DNA of 64,000 nucleotides, taken from contig SNVD02013077.1 in NCBI GenBank assembly GCA_013180625.2, positions 558,001 through 622,000 on the forward strand, read 5' to 3'. The stretch is from Boswellia sacra (taxonomy: Eukaryota > Streptophyta > Magnoliopsida > Sapindales > Burseraceae). The position numbers were made by a program, and so were the translations under genes. The notes under the pieces are model-generated. The model had not been told where the DNA came from. It saw nothing but the letters and a program-made list of their open reading frames with translations, and ran no database searches. This document shows positions 24,631 to 37,950 of the stretch, one piece after another (position 1 is the first letter of the stretch; each line of letters begins with the position of its first letter).

Positions 24631-26400
24631 CTAAGTCCGCCAACCCAATCAGAAATAATGAAAGCATAGAATCAGAGAGCAGGAATTACTAACTTTTGCC
24701 CACTTCTCAACTGATTCGAAACAAACGTAACTTTCTAACTTTCTTCCAATGATTTGTCAAGTTGTATTGACAAACTTAAATTACTTGCACCAAGAGCTGT
24801 GGAGGATCTGACAATCTGCAGTCTACACACTGTTAAACAAGAAAATGCACCATTCAGAATCAGAAATAAAGAATAGTAATAAATGCATAAAATAAAGAAA
24901 AGATACAGAAGGAAGGACATGTTGCCCACACAAAATGGATGAGATGTCGCAAAAACCCAGCAGGGGTTCCACTCTTCCAGAAACTATACAAAAAGAAAGT
25001 TGATCCTCAATCTATAAACAACAGAAGTTCCTAAACCAGAAATTAAAAAAATCCCTTCCCTAATTAGGCAATTGAAGCTTCTCAATTTTGATAAATAAAG
25101 AAAAAGGGGAAATTCTTAAACTTCAATGAAAAAGACAACCAAAAAAAAGCACAAAACTTTATTTTGTCCCACAAGAGCAAGCATCTTCTCCGCAAAAATC
25201 TTCAAAAACTCTTAAATAAAACCCAAAAAATTGCAATAACAGTACAATCCCTCATACCCAAGCCTTCCTTTTGCCTCTCATAGCTAAATGCCTTTCAAAA
25301 AGCGCCAAATGACAGGCAGGAACTACTACCAAAGAGATATTAAACTCCTCAGCCAGATCACTTGACAAACAATACTAAATCTTTAATCAGAGATATATGA
25401 GCCCAGACAAACTATGCTTTCGGCTATATAAATAAATAGAAAACACAGTGGAAAGATGTTGAGACTATATTAAAAATTATAAATAAATAATTAATTCCTT
25501 TAATTGCTGCGAACACAAAGGAAACTAAAGCCACACAGGCGCAGAGATATCGCAGCTTAAAAAAAAAAAATCAAGTAAATGTGACTTCATGCCATGAAGA
25601 AAATAATGCAGATCGAATTACTAAAAATTTGTAATGCTACCCTTGAAATGTTCACATACGAAACTTCACAGAAGGGAATTTCATTCAACTTAAAACTACA
25701 CCGTTTTCCAACTTCATCTGTAATATATATGAAATACTTGCTTCAACTAAGCTAAAGACTGGAAAGATTTGAAGGCTTTGACAAGAAAAGAGCGAAAAAC
25801 ACCACAAAACACAATCCCATACTTTACTTTCTATATAAAGAAAATAAACTGATAGGTAAACCTATCATTCAAGAGCTAGATTTCTCAACAAATTGATCCA
25901 CCAATTCACATAAAACTAAAAAATTAAAAAAAAAAATCGATCCATTTTTCCAAACAAGAAGAAATCCAACTCAGAATTAACACTACAAACATGAATCAAG
26001 TGATTATGAACAAATAGAGCAGTTCAATCAAACAAGACAGAAAGAAACCCTAAACGTTGACTATTCTTCAGAGAAAGCTCGGCCAATCAAAACACACAAT
26101 ATTCAAACAAGACAGCAAGAGCAAGAGAGAAAAAGAGGGAGAAGCGTGGTACCGTATTGGATGGGAAGGGAGTGAGGCGAGGTGAAAGGAAAGGAGTGAT
26201 GAGTTGAAAGAAGAAATCGGAGAGAATTGAGACGGTGCCGTTTAATAGTTGATATTTTTAATACTATACAGAGGAAGGAAAGAAAGGGAAGGGAAGGCAG
26301 ATAAAGAGTCAGCTATCGACTTCCGTTTGCTTCGCCGCGTGGTCTGAGAATATACTCTCTTTCTCTCTCTGTATTACTAGTGTATTACCATCAAACGATA
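24631..26400 (-). promoter_or_regulatory. Long 5'-UTR intron, first exon and promoter of the RING gene
   Basis: On the minus strand a donor (ACG|GTACCACGC, exon edge at 26153) and an acceptor (CTTAG directly before the ATG at 24630) are compatible with one 1.5-kb leader intron. Smaller leader exons inside it cannot be excluded. The non-coding first exon would lie at about 26153-26260. A pyrimidine-rich stretch (26356-26378) sits in the presumed promoter. Confidence 0.45.
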
Positions 26401-26510
26401 CGGTCGAGTAAATACTACTACAGTACAGATGACGATACATTTGGGGCTAGCCTACCCTAGGTGCCCCACCCCAGAGAAGAAATCTCTTGTTAGAATTTTT
26501 TTTTTTATAT

Positions 26511-26675
26511 GAAATTTCAATGTTACCTTCCTTACCTCACTGTACTAACTCGGGTTCCATTCCACCGGTCATACGTTTTAGTTTGTTGATATTTATCTGC
26601 CACGTCACTGTACATTTGTCCAACTTACCACACTACCAACAATTAACTTTTTTTTAATATTAAATTAAATTAAAA
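26511..26675. repeat. Duplicated 160-bp segment, copy 1
   Basis: This segment matches 26867-27030 in direct orientation. Shared blocks include CTGCCACGTCAC, ACATTTGTCCAACTTA and CACACTACCAACAATTA, with small differences between copies. The copies are about 356 bp apart with AT-rich DNA between them. Confidence 0.8.
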
Positions 26676-26866
26676 ATTTAAAAAAATATCCTTATTTTAA
26701 AAAAATATATCTTTAAAAAATTTATATATTTTGATCACTTCACATCTAACAATATATTATAAATATATTTAATAATATCTTATAATATTTGCTACTTAAT
26801 AAATAGCATCCGGTCGACAACAAAGATAAAATCATTTTTCCGTTCACGTCTAAACCTTGGCGTTTT

Positions 26867-27030
26867 TGCAAATTTCAATGCTACCTCCCTTACCTCATTC
26901 TACTAACTCAACTTCTCTCAGGTTCTATCGGTCAAAATATGTTTTAATTTGTAGATATTTTTCTGCCACGTCACCCTACATTTGTCCAACTTATCACACT
27001 ACCAACAATTACCTTATTTTTTTAATTAAA
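26867..27030. repeat. Duplicated 160-bp segment, copy 2
   Basis: Direct-repeat partner of 26511-26675, similar along its whole length. Substitutions and a short indel near the middle suggest the duplication is not very recent. It has no coding capacity that I can support. Confidence 0.8.
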
Positions 27031-28033
27031 TTAACTTTTTACCCCCTTATAAGATAAGAATTTGTCTTACTTGGTTCGGTATATTCCTTTTATTTTTTAT
27101 TTTTTATTGTTTTTTCCTCTTCCTTTGACGAACCAACACGACTCCATTAATTCTTGTGTTAAATTAAAGTGTCCTTTATGAAAGAGACTACTATTAAATA
27201 CGAAAATTAGCGCCCAACCTCACCTGACCTTTTGAGATTTTTTAACCTAACATTGACACTATCATGTTTAATAAAATTAATTAGTTTTAACAATTTTAAT
27301 GTTAATTTTTACTAAAATGAAAAGGTTATTACACTTTAGTTTCAGAAATCCCCCGATTTTAGTTAAGCGCTAATTATTCCAAACTTCAAACTTCATAGAT
27401 GTCATATAGATATCCTTATTAATAAATAAAACCGATAAAATTTGAGAGTGACTCATTTGGAGACCAGGTGAGGTAATTCAAAAGTGATAATGTCACTCTT
27501 TCAGACTATGTACATAAACTTGGGTTTTGGCTCAATCCGTTGACACTATCGTACAATTCTTGGCCCCCAGCTGCTACTGTCAAATCCGGATCCATCAAAA
27601 TATAATAAAACAACTTTCATTAATTCACATTTGAGAATTTCTACTAAAATGAGGACAGCCAGTGCGAGAAATAAGCTCAAATCGTTATATCAGTCCTTGA
27701 TGAAGATATGCTCAGGGATAGAGATTAATGATCAGAGCTTGTGTCCCGCACTAGTTGCCATTGCAACTTAACTATATATAATCCACTGCATGGCTCTTCC
27801 TATAACATTTCTGAGGAAGCAATAAGCATCCCACACAGTAGCAAGAGGCAAATACAGGATTAACAAACAAGTTACAACAACTGGCTGTCACAGGACCATC
27901 CTCAAAAAAAAAAAAAAAATCCTAACCGCCTAAACAACAGCCATTTGCATACATTTCATTCCGGCTCCCCACCAACATATTAAGGGGAAAACCGGAGGGA
28001 AGAGATTTCAGATTAACGGTTACAGAAAGGAGG
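27031..28033. other. Intergenic region and probable PP2A B' 3' UTR
   Basis: AT-rich DNA without a gene to about 27500, followed by sequence that may include the 3' UTR of the PP2A B' gene (minus strand). An A-run lies near 27905-27919. Nothing else is recognisable. Confidence 0.4.
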
Positions 28034-30963
28034 TTAACAGGCAATTGAGGTTGCTAATGGAGTAACCAGGACAGCAGTATTTCCAGCTATCGGCTGAAGA
28101 CTGGCTGCATTTTCTAATCGCGCCCATGCTTCCTTCCGCTTCTCATCTGCCAATCTTAGCCTATCCTCTTCTTCCCTTAATTGAGTAAGGCACGATAAGA
28201 ACAGCACATCATCCATCTCCGAGAACATCTTTCTGACATTCAGAGTAAGGTTGAGGACTGCTTGGTTCCAATGGCTCTGGGCATTTCTCTCCAAAACTGG
28301 AAATATGATGGGCAGAACCACCTGCCGGTTGTGTGCAATCAAGTTGATGATTTGATCATTGTTCCACAGGAAAAGAGCCCTTTCAGCCACCTGAAAAGAG
28401 GAAGTTGAGAAAATAAGTATTGAAGCTCCTTTCTTCTTAGATGTCTTATACTAAGATCAAAAGGCAAAATTACTAAAAAAAAAAAAAAAAAAGACTTATA
28501 TTGTATCTCACAAATAAGCAAACAAGAAAGGCAAAAGCATATTCAACAAAAGATACAATAAAAAAACATAGAGAGCTTTCCTAATTCATAATAAAAATAC
28601 AAAGACACAAACACTGAAAAGACCCCCCAAAAGAGCAACAAAACATCTGATGGGCAAGAAAGAAACTTGGGCAGCACCTACTACTCCATCCAACTTAATC
28701 CATTAAGCAGCAACTAAGCATGAAATTCAAATCATTACTAGAAAATATGGTAATACATTTAACAGATTGATCCAAGATTTCCTAAAACCATCTCTATCAA
28801 CCTCCAGTAAAGATTATGCCAACAGCAAAGGACCTAACATAAATAGAGAGAACACAGCAATGATAATTAATCAAGACTCTCCAACATATGGAGAACCATC
28901 AAATTTCTTCTCAAGTAAAGAGGAAAACTCCATATACAAACATAGAATTTAGGACCACAAATGTAAGATGGGAGCCCCATCCTCTAGTTTTGAACCAGCA
29001 TTCATCAGCCAAACTCGAGGCTCTTCTTTCAGAAGCATCAAGATTCTAACAGTCCTCCAAAACTAGGGGTTCCCAGGGCATATGTAGGAGTATAAAATTC
29101 CTCTGCAAGTTAAGGCTAGCCCACAAGTTCTTCATTCCTCCTCCTAAAGCAGAAAAACTCCGCATGATACAACAATATAGAACTTGAAGAAGTCAACTAT
29201 ACTCCAAGTCATAAAACCAATACTTTTTTTTTTGTTTGCTGGATTCCCAAGCTAATTCTCCCCTCACTCGGGAAATAACATGAAAAGAATTCTTAAATAA
29301 TGACAACAATGAAAATTGAATGACCCTAGGACCAACAAGAAACCCATGCATCACTCCAGCAAGTGTCCAATATGATCATCTTCGTTTCCAAAACCTACTA
29401 TAATTGTTAAAAATATAGCACTGCACGAGGTATAAAGTAGCAAACAACCAAAAGAGGCTTTCTGAAATAATTAGACATAAGCCCAGGCTTCAGCTGCATG
29501 AACTTAATGTTATCTACATATTATCACAAACAATTCGAAATGTCAAAGATGAGAAACATTTGATGTAAACCAAACCAGTCCATGAGCTTTTTTGTTATCA
29601 CATACAAAATTCTTCTTTTAAACAACATATAGCAAAAATACCGAAATTCAAAGAAGCAAGGTAGAATCTAGAAAGCATGGTTAAAATACCTGAGAAAACA
29701 ATAGATCTTAGAGATTTTATTCAGGGTGAAAGGACAAACAAACAAAAGGTCAATAACTCAGTAGTGAAAGAAGAGTACCTGAAAATGGGAACTGCTAATG
29801 CAGCACCCAATCCGCCAGAATAATGCAACCATGACTTTTTGAAATTCCACCATGTTAATTGCTTCCAAAATCTCTTCTAGCTCACCAAGGAACATTACCT
29901 CTTTCTGACTATTAGTTATTGGCCAGTATCTCAACAACCCATTTATCACAATACTTGCCAACTTCGGCTCCTTTTCTATAAACTGCATAACACAGTATGA
30001 CAGCTGTTGGAAATAAGCTCCCAAAGACTTGGGCTTATGCAGTGGAATCAAAACCCTCCTCAAGAAGATCTTGTGCTCCTCTTTCAAAGGCAAAGCAAAC
30101 CCACTGATTACACTTCCAAAAATTTCTAAAAGCTCTGCAATCCCATTATGTTTCTCGGTCTCGAAAATAAACCGATAAAAGATATTACTAATGGACTTTC
30201 GAATAAACGGCCTATGAACCATAAACTTCCCATAAACCCTATGCAAAATAGTCTTCAAACACTCCCTTTCTCTTGGATCATCAGAATCAAACAGGTCAAG
30301 CAATCTCAAAATGAAGGAATGGTCTATATATCTTTTAGCAGTTTTAGCATCAAGACACGGAGAAGTAATGAACTTAAGCAACAACTCATACACAATTTGC
30401 AAATGTGGCCAGGCAGGATCAAACATGGGTTCATCATCATCATTTTCACCACCATGATGGGAATTTGACCTATAATTAGGAGGGAAAACTCTAAACAGAT
30501 TCATAGCACACATTCTACACATGGCCAAGATTGCAGGCTCGCTGAATCTCATAGACCCAGAAGCTACAAAGTCTAAAAGCTCAATCAGAGTCTGCTTTTT
30601 AACATCTTTCTCAACACAATTCTTACTCGGGTCAGTGAAATCAAACGTTACACAACAAAGGCTCACTTTACTCACAAACAGGTTCATCTTCTCCGTATTG
30701 GGCACATCCTTGAATGGAATCAACGGCTCGATTCCAGCTACCACGCTAGCGGGAAACACTGCTGAGGACGTGCGTTTCGCAACGTTAGATCGGGCAGAAG
30801 AAGACTTATCTCCGGCGTTGGATTTGGGTGTCCCAGAACCAGACCCGACACCCGCGGTCGTGGCGGCGGAGGAGGAATGAGTGCCCGAGTTAGTCCGATT
30901 CAACTCGGGGGAGTCCGGTTTGGATGATTTTCTAGGGAGTTTACTGAAAAATTGCTTCAGCAT
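28034..30963 (-). CDS. PP2A regulatory subunit B' (B56 family)
   Basis: Two exons, 29779-30963 and 28034-28390, join in phase 0 to 513 aa, the usual length for plant B' subunits. The N-terminus ([15 protein letters not shown]) and a Ser/Thr/Gly-rich variable region to about residue 75 are typical. The HEAT-like B56 core follows, with recognisable family text such as [65 protein letters not shown] and [15 protein letters not shown] helices, then [17 protein letters not shown] after the intron. B' subunits select substrates for the PP2A catalytic-scaffold dimer through LxxIxE-type motifs and control their location. Which of the Arabidopsis paralogues (alpha to kappa) it matches cannot be told here; gene order suggests At5g25510. 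The single 1.39-kb intron near the C-terminal end is conserved in the family. Confidence 0.95.
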
Positions 30964-32745
30964 TGTGAGAATATAACAATTAAAGAATAATTATTAACAA
31001 CACAAACGCATAGAGAGTGATTTGATTTGGTAATTAGAAGAATATACAAGGCTGAAAGTGAAACCCTAGATTGCACTAGCGATGGATCTGGAAGGCGAAA
31101 GTAATAATAAGAAAAATAATAATAATAATAATAATAATTACAAATGGGAGAAGAATGGAGGTGAAATGATGAACATTGATGGAATATCAGATCTCCACAA
31201 TAATGTTGATGGATATCTTTTTGATTGCCAATGCATGCACAATCAAACATCAATCATTACATAGAGTTTTTTTAAGGTTACAGAGAGGAATCTCTACAGT
31301 GAAAGATACAAAGATCTACCAACAAAGAGACTTTTCGAGAGAAGGTGAAGGTGAAGGAGAAGGTGAGTTTTGCAGACAGAGATCTAAGAAGCCAAAGTTC
31401 TTTTTTTTTTTTTTTTTTTTAGCTCTTAGGATTTGATCTCCATCAGAGACGAAACTCAACCAAAACTCAAAACTAATACTAAAACTAAAAGATGTGTTTT
31501 ATGTTTTCCTTTCTTTTCCTTTCTTTTTTTCTCGGCCGATGAGAAAATTATGGCATTTTCTCGGAAAATGTAGGCCTACTTTAATGAAATAAAACAAATG
31601 GATGTAAGAAAACTTTGCCTCTTTTTGAAATAGTTTGGTGGTTTTTTTTCTGGTCTGGTGTACGATTGTAAGACGATGACACGTGGATCTGGGACCGTTG
31701 GATTGTTGATACCATTTTTGTCCCCCTAGCCTAGAGTACCGGCTGAGTAACTTCCTAGGGCTGGCTCATTTTTAATTTTTTTTTCTTTTTGTAATAAAAG
31801 CTTATAAATAAATATTTATAATTTTAAAAAAAATTCAAAGTATCCTCTGAAAAGTAATCTCAAACGTTTTTTAATAAAAATAGAATACTTTTTTATAAAG
31901 ATAGTATTAAGCACAACTGTAGACAGCTACCAAGTTAACTCGTATCTTAATCTTGAATCTAACCACTAACCAGGAGTTAAAATCATGCACATTAATTGGT
32001 AATAATAAGTCCTTATCCTTGAAGAAACACTTATTTTCATCGGTGTAATTAATTATTGATTAAAGATCAAATCTGATGACAATTAACAATAAATATAAAA
32101 GTATTATTGCTAAGTCCTGTTTAAGGATAAAAATAAAGGTAAAGAATAAAAAATAAAAACACTTTAAGATCTTAGATTTGGCATGAAAGTTAAAGCTAAA
32201 TGACAAGGATCTGAAACTCCCTGCATCTTTGTACACTCATCTGCTCACATAAAAGGAGTATAATACCACCAGAAGAAACAAAAAGCATTGGAATAGATTG
32301 GGTGAAAAAAAAAACATAAATTACTTTTTTTTTTCATTTCTCTTTTGATTCATCAATGTTTTAGATACAGAAGTACTCTTTGAATAGCTACATCCTCAAT
32401 GCCTATTTTTTCTAGCCGCGGTTAAGACACTTCCCACAGGATGGGAAGCTCTGAAATATTATTCTTCAGAAAGCATATAGACCACCTATTGTCTAATATG
32501 TCACACTCTAGCAATTAAACGTTACAATTTGGACTCTGGAAGCACCAGAACTGCGAAAAGATGTTACAACAACGATAACAAACAATGAAGACAGACAATG
32601 ATTTTAAATTAAAAGGTGAATGTGTTATGATTTGGGATCAGCCTCAGGAATGGATCACCCTCCAAGAACTGGGTGTCAGTATGATTATCTGTGTCAACTG
32701 AAAATTACTTAGTTCATCTTCAGAGAAGAATCAGCTTTTTAGTCG
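30964..32745. promoter_or_regulatory. PP2A B' promoter/leader and spacer to the cyclin gene
   Basis: The PP2A leader probably covers about 30964-31440 and includes an AAT repeat (about 31115-31137), GAAGGT repeats near 31344 and a run of about 22 T (31400-31421). From 31750 to 32200 the DNA is AT-rich with no gene. The final few hundred bases before 32746 are likely the 3' UTR of the cyclin gene, since both genes lie on the minus strand. Confidence 0.5.
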
Positions 32746-35700
32746 TCAGAAAAGTGATAGAGCTCGCTCCGGAGGGGTCAACTTTGCCACACACTTGAAC
32801 TGTCATGATAACAGGAATTTTATGAGAAGAGCAAATATGAAAGCTTTGATCCACTCATGCAATAAGAAACTTAATGTAAGAGGTGGTTACGGCTGAGTTT
32901 CCAAACTATATTTCTAGCATGAAAATCGTGTCCAGACAACTTGAGTGTAATATTAGTTTAGCTAGTTCAAATGAAGCAGAAGAAAACCACACTTGTATGC
33001 AGCGGTTACCTTCTGTTGTCTATACTTCTCACGAATAGCATTAAGTGAGCAATCATTAGTATTGAGCTGCAAACCTTCAAGTGCAAGCACAGTACATTTG
33101 AGCTCTGATGCCTTATAACTAGTATAGTGCTCTAGAGTTGGATTCTGCAAGTACACAGAAAGATAGATTTTCTTAATCCAAGGAGAAGAGAATGAGGAAG
33201 AAATAACTGAATTAATGGAACAGAAGAAGTGCTGACCCATGGGTGCTCTGATTGATTGAGTGTCCATCTAGCAAGGAAGACAGCAGATGCAGCTATAAGG
33301 GAGGGAAGGAACCTTATGAAGTCATATTCAACAAGAGTCAACTCTGCTAAATAATTCGCTAAGAATTCAAGTTCCACACAAGAAACCTGCGCATCAAAGT
33401 TTTTAAAAGTTGTTATATTAAAATCGTCAATTCGTTTAGCAAGATGTTAAAACAGGGACATCGACTTTCTCTTGAAATACCTTGTAAGATGCTTGTGCTG
33501 CTTGAATGAATCTCCTGAAAGCCAAAAATGAGGGATCAGAACTGATTTCTATACATGGTAGTAACAGAAGCAAAGGCAGAAGATGGCAAACACATTACCT
33601 GAGAAATGTTTTTGTGGTAGGAACAGATAATTGAAAATGCAAGAAATTGAGAACTTGACTCTCCAATTTCAACACCTGCCACATAGCTTGAATCAGAAAC
33701 CTTATAACTCCGAGTATAGAACTATAAACTATTTGAAAGTATGAAGCTATCAAATTTTTTGTGAATGCCAGAGTTACTACAAAATTACAGTTCACTTTTC
33801 GCAGAATACATGTCTACTGCATGAATGAAGTTGTCAAATTGAAGCATACCTCTTCTCTAGTATAAGTATTATCTGTGATGAAGCAATACTCTTCAACTCG
33901 TGGTGCACAGATTTCTTCATACTTTCTTCAAGCCATAGTGGAAAAACAAGAACCAATGAGCATCTTGTTGCGTTAATTCTTCCAAACTTTAAAAGGATCA
34001 GAAAAATAAATCGATAAATAATCATAGCTCTGCATGATCACAGAAAGCCAAAGGTCTAGCAACACCTATTATATCACTTTCATCTGCCTCTGATATTTGA
34101 TGTATATGCTGTAAAACAACTCTAATTATTATACTCCATATCAGTGGTTCATTCTCGATGAAGAATGTCCGTCAATGTTATTGTACCATTGTCAGCATCA
34201 TTGCAATTGATGGAGGACTGCAGAAACTTATTACAACTAAGAGCATAAGAAACATGGAACTTACGAGGCAATTAGCATGCAAGTTACACCAAGCAGCTGG
34301 AGTCTTTGTTTCTCAATGTAATTTTGGGAGAGAAACCGATCAATGAGATTCACTGTAAGGTAAAGTGTGTCCGGAACCAGTTTATATTCTTCAGAAACCT
34401 GAAAGGGAATAAAATCTATGAACATCATAGACATACAACATTTAAAATTGATCTAAAAGAAGCTATAACTTTGCCATAGTAGAAGAATAAGAAGTTGACA
34501 GGTCCCGTACAGTTAAGGTTTAGATATCTTTGTGATTAGGAATTGATAAATAACCAAAAGCCAAAATCACAGTTAAGTTCCAATCACTGAATTTCAAGAG
34601 ATTGCAGCTTCAAGTAGCTGCTATAGCATGCTAATATCTGCTGGACAATGGCCTGGAATAAACTTGGCATGATAGGAATTCCAACTCCACGCAAAATAAA
34701 CTATATTTGACAGCATTAAAAAAAATAAAAAATAAAATAAATCTCATTTTGCCTGTTAGAATGAAATGGCACAATATTAACAAGAGGTGGGAATAGCTAA
34801 CCTCCACAAGCCAATCAATAAGGATTCCTCGCATGTTTGGAGTGATATCTTGCTGCAACTTTTCCATATAATTAGTTGAAGGTCTTTGGTCAAGCTGAGG
34901 AAGAAGTTTCAAAAATCAGCATCAAGTTTGTTGCTATATACAGTAGATTGGTAAGCAGTCCTTTTCCCAAGCACAATTTCAGAAGCAAAAATTTCGTTTG
35001 ATAACAGAACAATTAAACTTGTTTGAAGTGAAAAATCAAACTGAAACTATTACTTTTTTTCCACTCGCAAACAAGATGTCACTTGCAAGTGATAATAGAT
35101 TTTATAAGGATCTGATGACAATGATAATAGGCCGTGGAGTGATCAGCGTGAATATGCTTTTAGATATTGGAAAATAGTAGCAACAACTGCAAATTGCAAA
35201 AATTAAGTAAAAAAATAATAAATTAAAAAAAACTCTAAAATGAGAATCTTGTGCAGTCTGCTTTTAAGCAAAAACAATTAGGATGAATTCAGTGTATGCA
35301 GTAGCACTGTAACAAGAATTACAAAGTAACAACTGTGACACAAACCTCTGTGACACGTATTTTATTGTATATATCAGAGGCATACAAGCTGCACACTTGA
35401 GGATCTTTTAAGTTTGAATCAATATTCACAATGCATAGGCCATTTGATTGCAGTTCCTTGCACAACTTGTTTTCTTCTGCATAATCCAATCCAAATAGGG
35501 TCACCTTAGCTAACATAAATTGACAAACAGAACACCTTAAGCTAGACATTTACTTTTATGGGTAATTTGAAATTTTCTGCCAGCTTTACCAAGCATAGAA
35601 AATGTAACTCGATAAGCTGCAAATTGTCTGATTCAAAATGCAATTAGATTAATTGAATTGTCTGTTGCATACTTGCATAATCTTGAGAAAGACACTGAAC

Positions 35701-36674
35701 ATATAATTCTCATGAAATAAGCATGAAATATCCCTTAAAGTTATGCTGCATATTTGTGTGCTCACTTTACAGTTTAGACAATTCATATTTCTATAAACTA
35801 TTCCAGCGAATTGTGTAAAAGCACAAACCTTCCTTTTGAGGGCCTTGGCTTCCACATTCACTTGTGCTGTGACAATTACTTGGTTCTACAGGTTCTCTTT
35901 CTTCCAATATCACTGGCAGAATAGTTTCTTGTGGTTCCACCATCCTTATTTTTGATAATTCTTCAGCTAACTGTGATTTTACATCTTCTTCAACAAGTGG
36001 AATTTCCGCAGAGACATCTGCAGACACCTTTGCAATCTTCTTTGGAGGACCACCATTACCATGCTTTCTAGACTGTCAACCAGCAGCATCAACAGAGACA
36101 ATGTTCATATTAATTTTAGTTATCAAACCATTTCGAAACTAAGAAAGATTACTGTGTTAGTGGGACAGTAACAAAAACTTAGTCATGGCATCTCTTTTTT
36201 TATATTATCACTATCAAGAACAACCGAACATTTCCCTTGGTTGGTGCTATGGTAAAACCAAACATAAACTTCCCAGACAATTGTTATTGCAAGATAAGTG
36301 ACAAATTGGAATTGGCAATTAAGATACAAACTTATAAATGCCCTCACCTGAAATTTAGCAACATTGTTGCAGCTGATATCCAGATTTTCGCTGATATTAG
36401 TTACATCTTTAAGCACTGCCCTTCTCTTGTGCTGAAGGCCCAAGGTGGCAGTCACAGAAGCTTTGTTCTCGTCCGAAGCTGATCTTTTGGAATTCACCCT
36501 AAGAACACGCTTCTGGTCAGGTTTAAAGGTAGGTTTCGAGGAAGGGAATACCCCACCTGATGTTCCCAAGGCTTTAGCTCGTGCTCTAGTGATTCTTGGA
36601 GTAGGCTCCTCAACTTTAGCAGTAGTCGTGTTTTCTTTATCCATATTTGCATGCCTTGTAGAAGAGCAATGCAT
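32746..36674 (-). CDS. CYCA2: A2-type mitotic cyclin
   Basis: Eleven exons join in phase to 484 aa: 36348-36674, 35829-36072, 35346-35476, 34802-34894, 34265-34398, 33850-33925, 33599-33675, 33481-33514, 33237-33386, 33010-33144 and 32746-32799. Residues 84-93 ([10 protein letters not shown]) are the destruction box of A2 cyclins, read by the APC/C. The N-terminus also has basic nuclear-import-like clusters ([10 protein letters not shown]). The cyclin box begins near [11 protein letters not shown], with [18 protein letters not shown] and [18 protein letters not shown], and binds and activates CDKs. The second cyclin fold continues in [18 protein letters not shown] and ends [13 protein letters not shown]2 proteins act at S-G2-M and in the switch between division and endoreduplication. 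The first ATG (36674) is used; Met11 is an alternative start. A 5'-UTR intron of about 1.07 kb lies upstream (36705-37775). Confidence 0.95.
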
Positions 36675-37950
36675 GACACTAATTTGAAATGCTGTTCATT
36701 GGACCTGCACTTCTATTGCCAATTCCATGTCAGACAATAGGGACAGGAAGATAAAAGATAGCCAAAACAAAGCAACAAGAAACATGCAACATCATTAACT
36801 CTTGTCAAAAGAATGCAAAATAAATCTGTTGTGAATTTGAAGCAATCACTATCTGCTTAGCACAGAGAGTGGCAAGCCTTATGGCGACATAAGTTCATCC
36901 CTCAATTATAAGCTTATACTTCAACCACAATCTAGGGCTCTTTTCTATTTTAACATATCATTTATATGATGCAGCAGCCTCTATAGCGTTCTTGTCCCTA
37001 TAGATGATCGATCAGAAATAAAATAACATTAACTCCTTGAGCAATGCAAAGATATAAAAAAAGTCCAATAAGATTAAAAACGAAAAGTCAAACCTCAATG
37101 AACAAAAACTGAACAATTCTTAATTAGCTCATCAAAAAAATAAAAAATTCAAATATTCTCATTTTAAGCCTATACATTAGACCCAACTACCAACACAAAA
37201 TTTAGCAAAATCGAAGAGGAACGAAAATATTATTAGTTTTTAAATATCTTTCAAATAATTAATAGACCTAAGAAGTATGATACAAAGGCCAAAGCCCAAA
37301 GATGAAGCTCCGTAAACCGAACACAGTCTGAGACGTCATTTTCTTCGTCACTTTCATGAAATACTCAAACATTATGTTCATCATAAACAAAGCATACATT
37401 TCTTTAAACGCATAAACGAAAAAAACGTCAATCTCTCGAAATCTCTTCAAATTTCAGCATCAAATTCTTCCAAACACAAAAACAACAAACATCATCCTCT
37501 GCACCAGCAAAATGTCTCGAAAACAAAATAAAATAAACGCACGAAAATTTAAAGGAAAAAAAAGGTTCAAACGTGGCAGAGTAGAGGAAACATCTGGAAA
37601 AGCAGTATCGGTCACAGATCTATGAACTGAAACTCAAAATTAACATCGCCGTTTCAGCAGAATCTATGACTCTTTATCCATCCAAAACGCAACACAACAA
37701 ATTTTCAGAAACAGGAAACGAAAATCACACTAGAGCTAAAATGCGTGGATATGTTGAAGAAGAAGACGAGCTTACCGAGAAAACGGGAGCTCCGAGACCT
37801 GCGATTCGGTCCAGAGAGCTCTAGAGAAAGCGAGAGCGCTTTGGTTTGCTTTTGCTATTCTTAGAGAGAGTAAAGAGAGTGTGTTGTGTTCTCTTATTTA
37901 TGAGTTCAATTACACTACACAGGGAGCGTTGAGTGTGAGCGGGACGGACT
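36675..37950 (-). promoter_or_regulatory. CYCA2 leader intron, first exon and core promoter
   Basis: On the minus strand a donor (CTCG|GTAAGCTC, exon edge at 37776) and an acceptor (TGCAG|GTCCAATG, exon edge at 36704) define a 1071-bp intron in the 5' UTR. The non-coding first exon would cover about 37776-37880, which is rich in GA/CT. A TATA-like AAATAAGAGAAC stretch lies near 37890-37902. Confidence 0.55.

Noticed and set aside
30521..30880. Plus-strand frame of 119 codons
   Set aside because: Antisense to the conserved N-terminal exon of the PP2A B' gene; composition follows the coding strand.
37890..37935. Cell-cycle promoter motifs (E2F, MSA) upstream of CYCA2
   Set aside because: I looked for TTTCCCGC-like and AACGG clusters near the presumed start and saw no convincing match.
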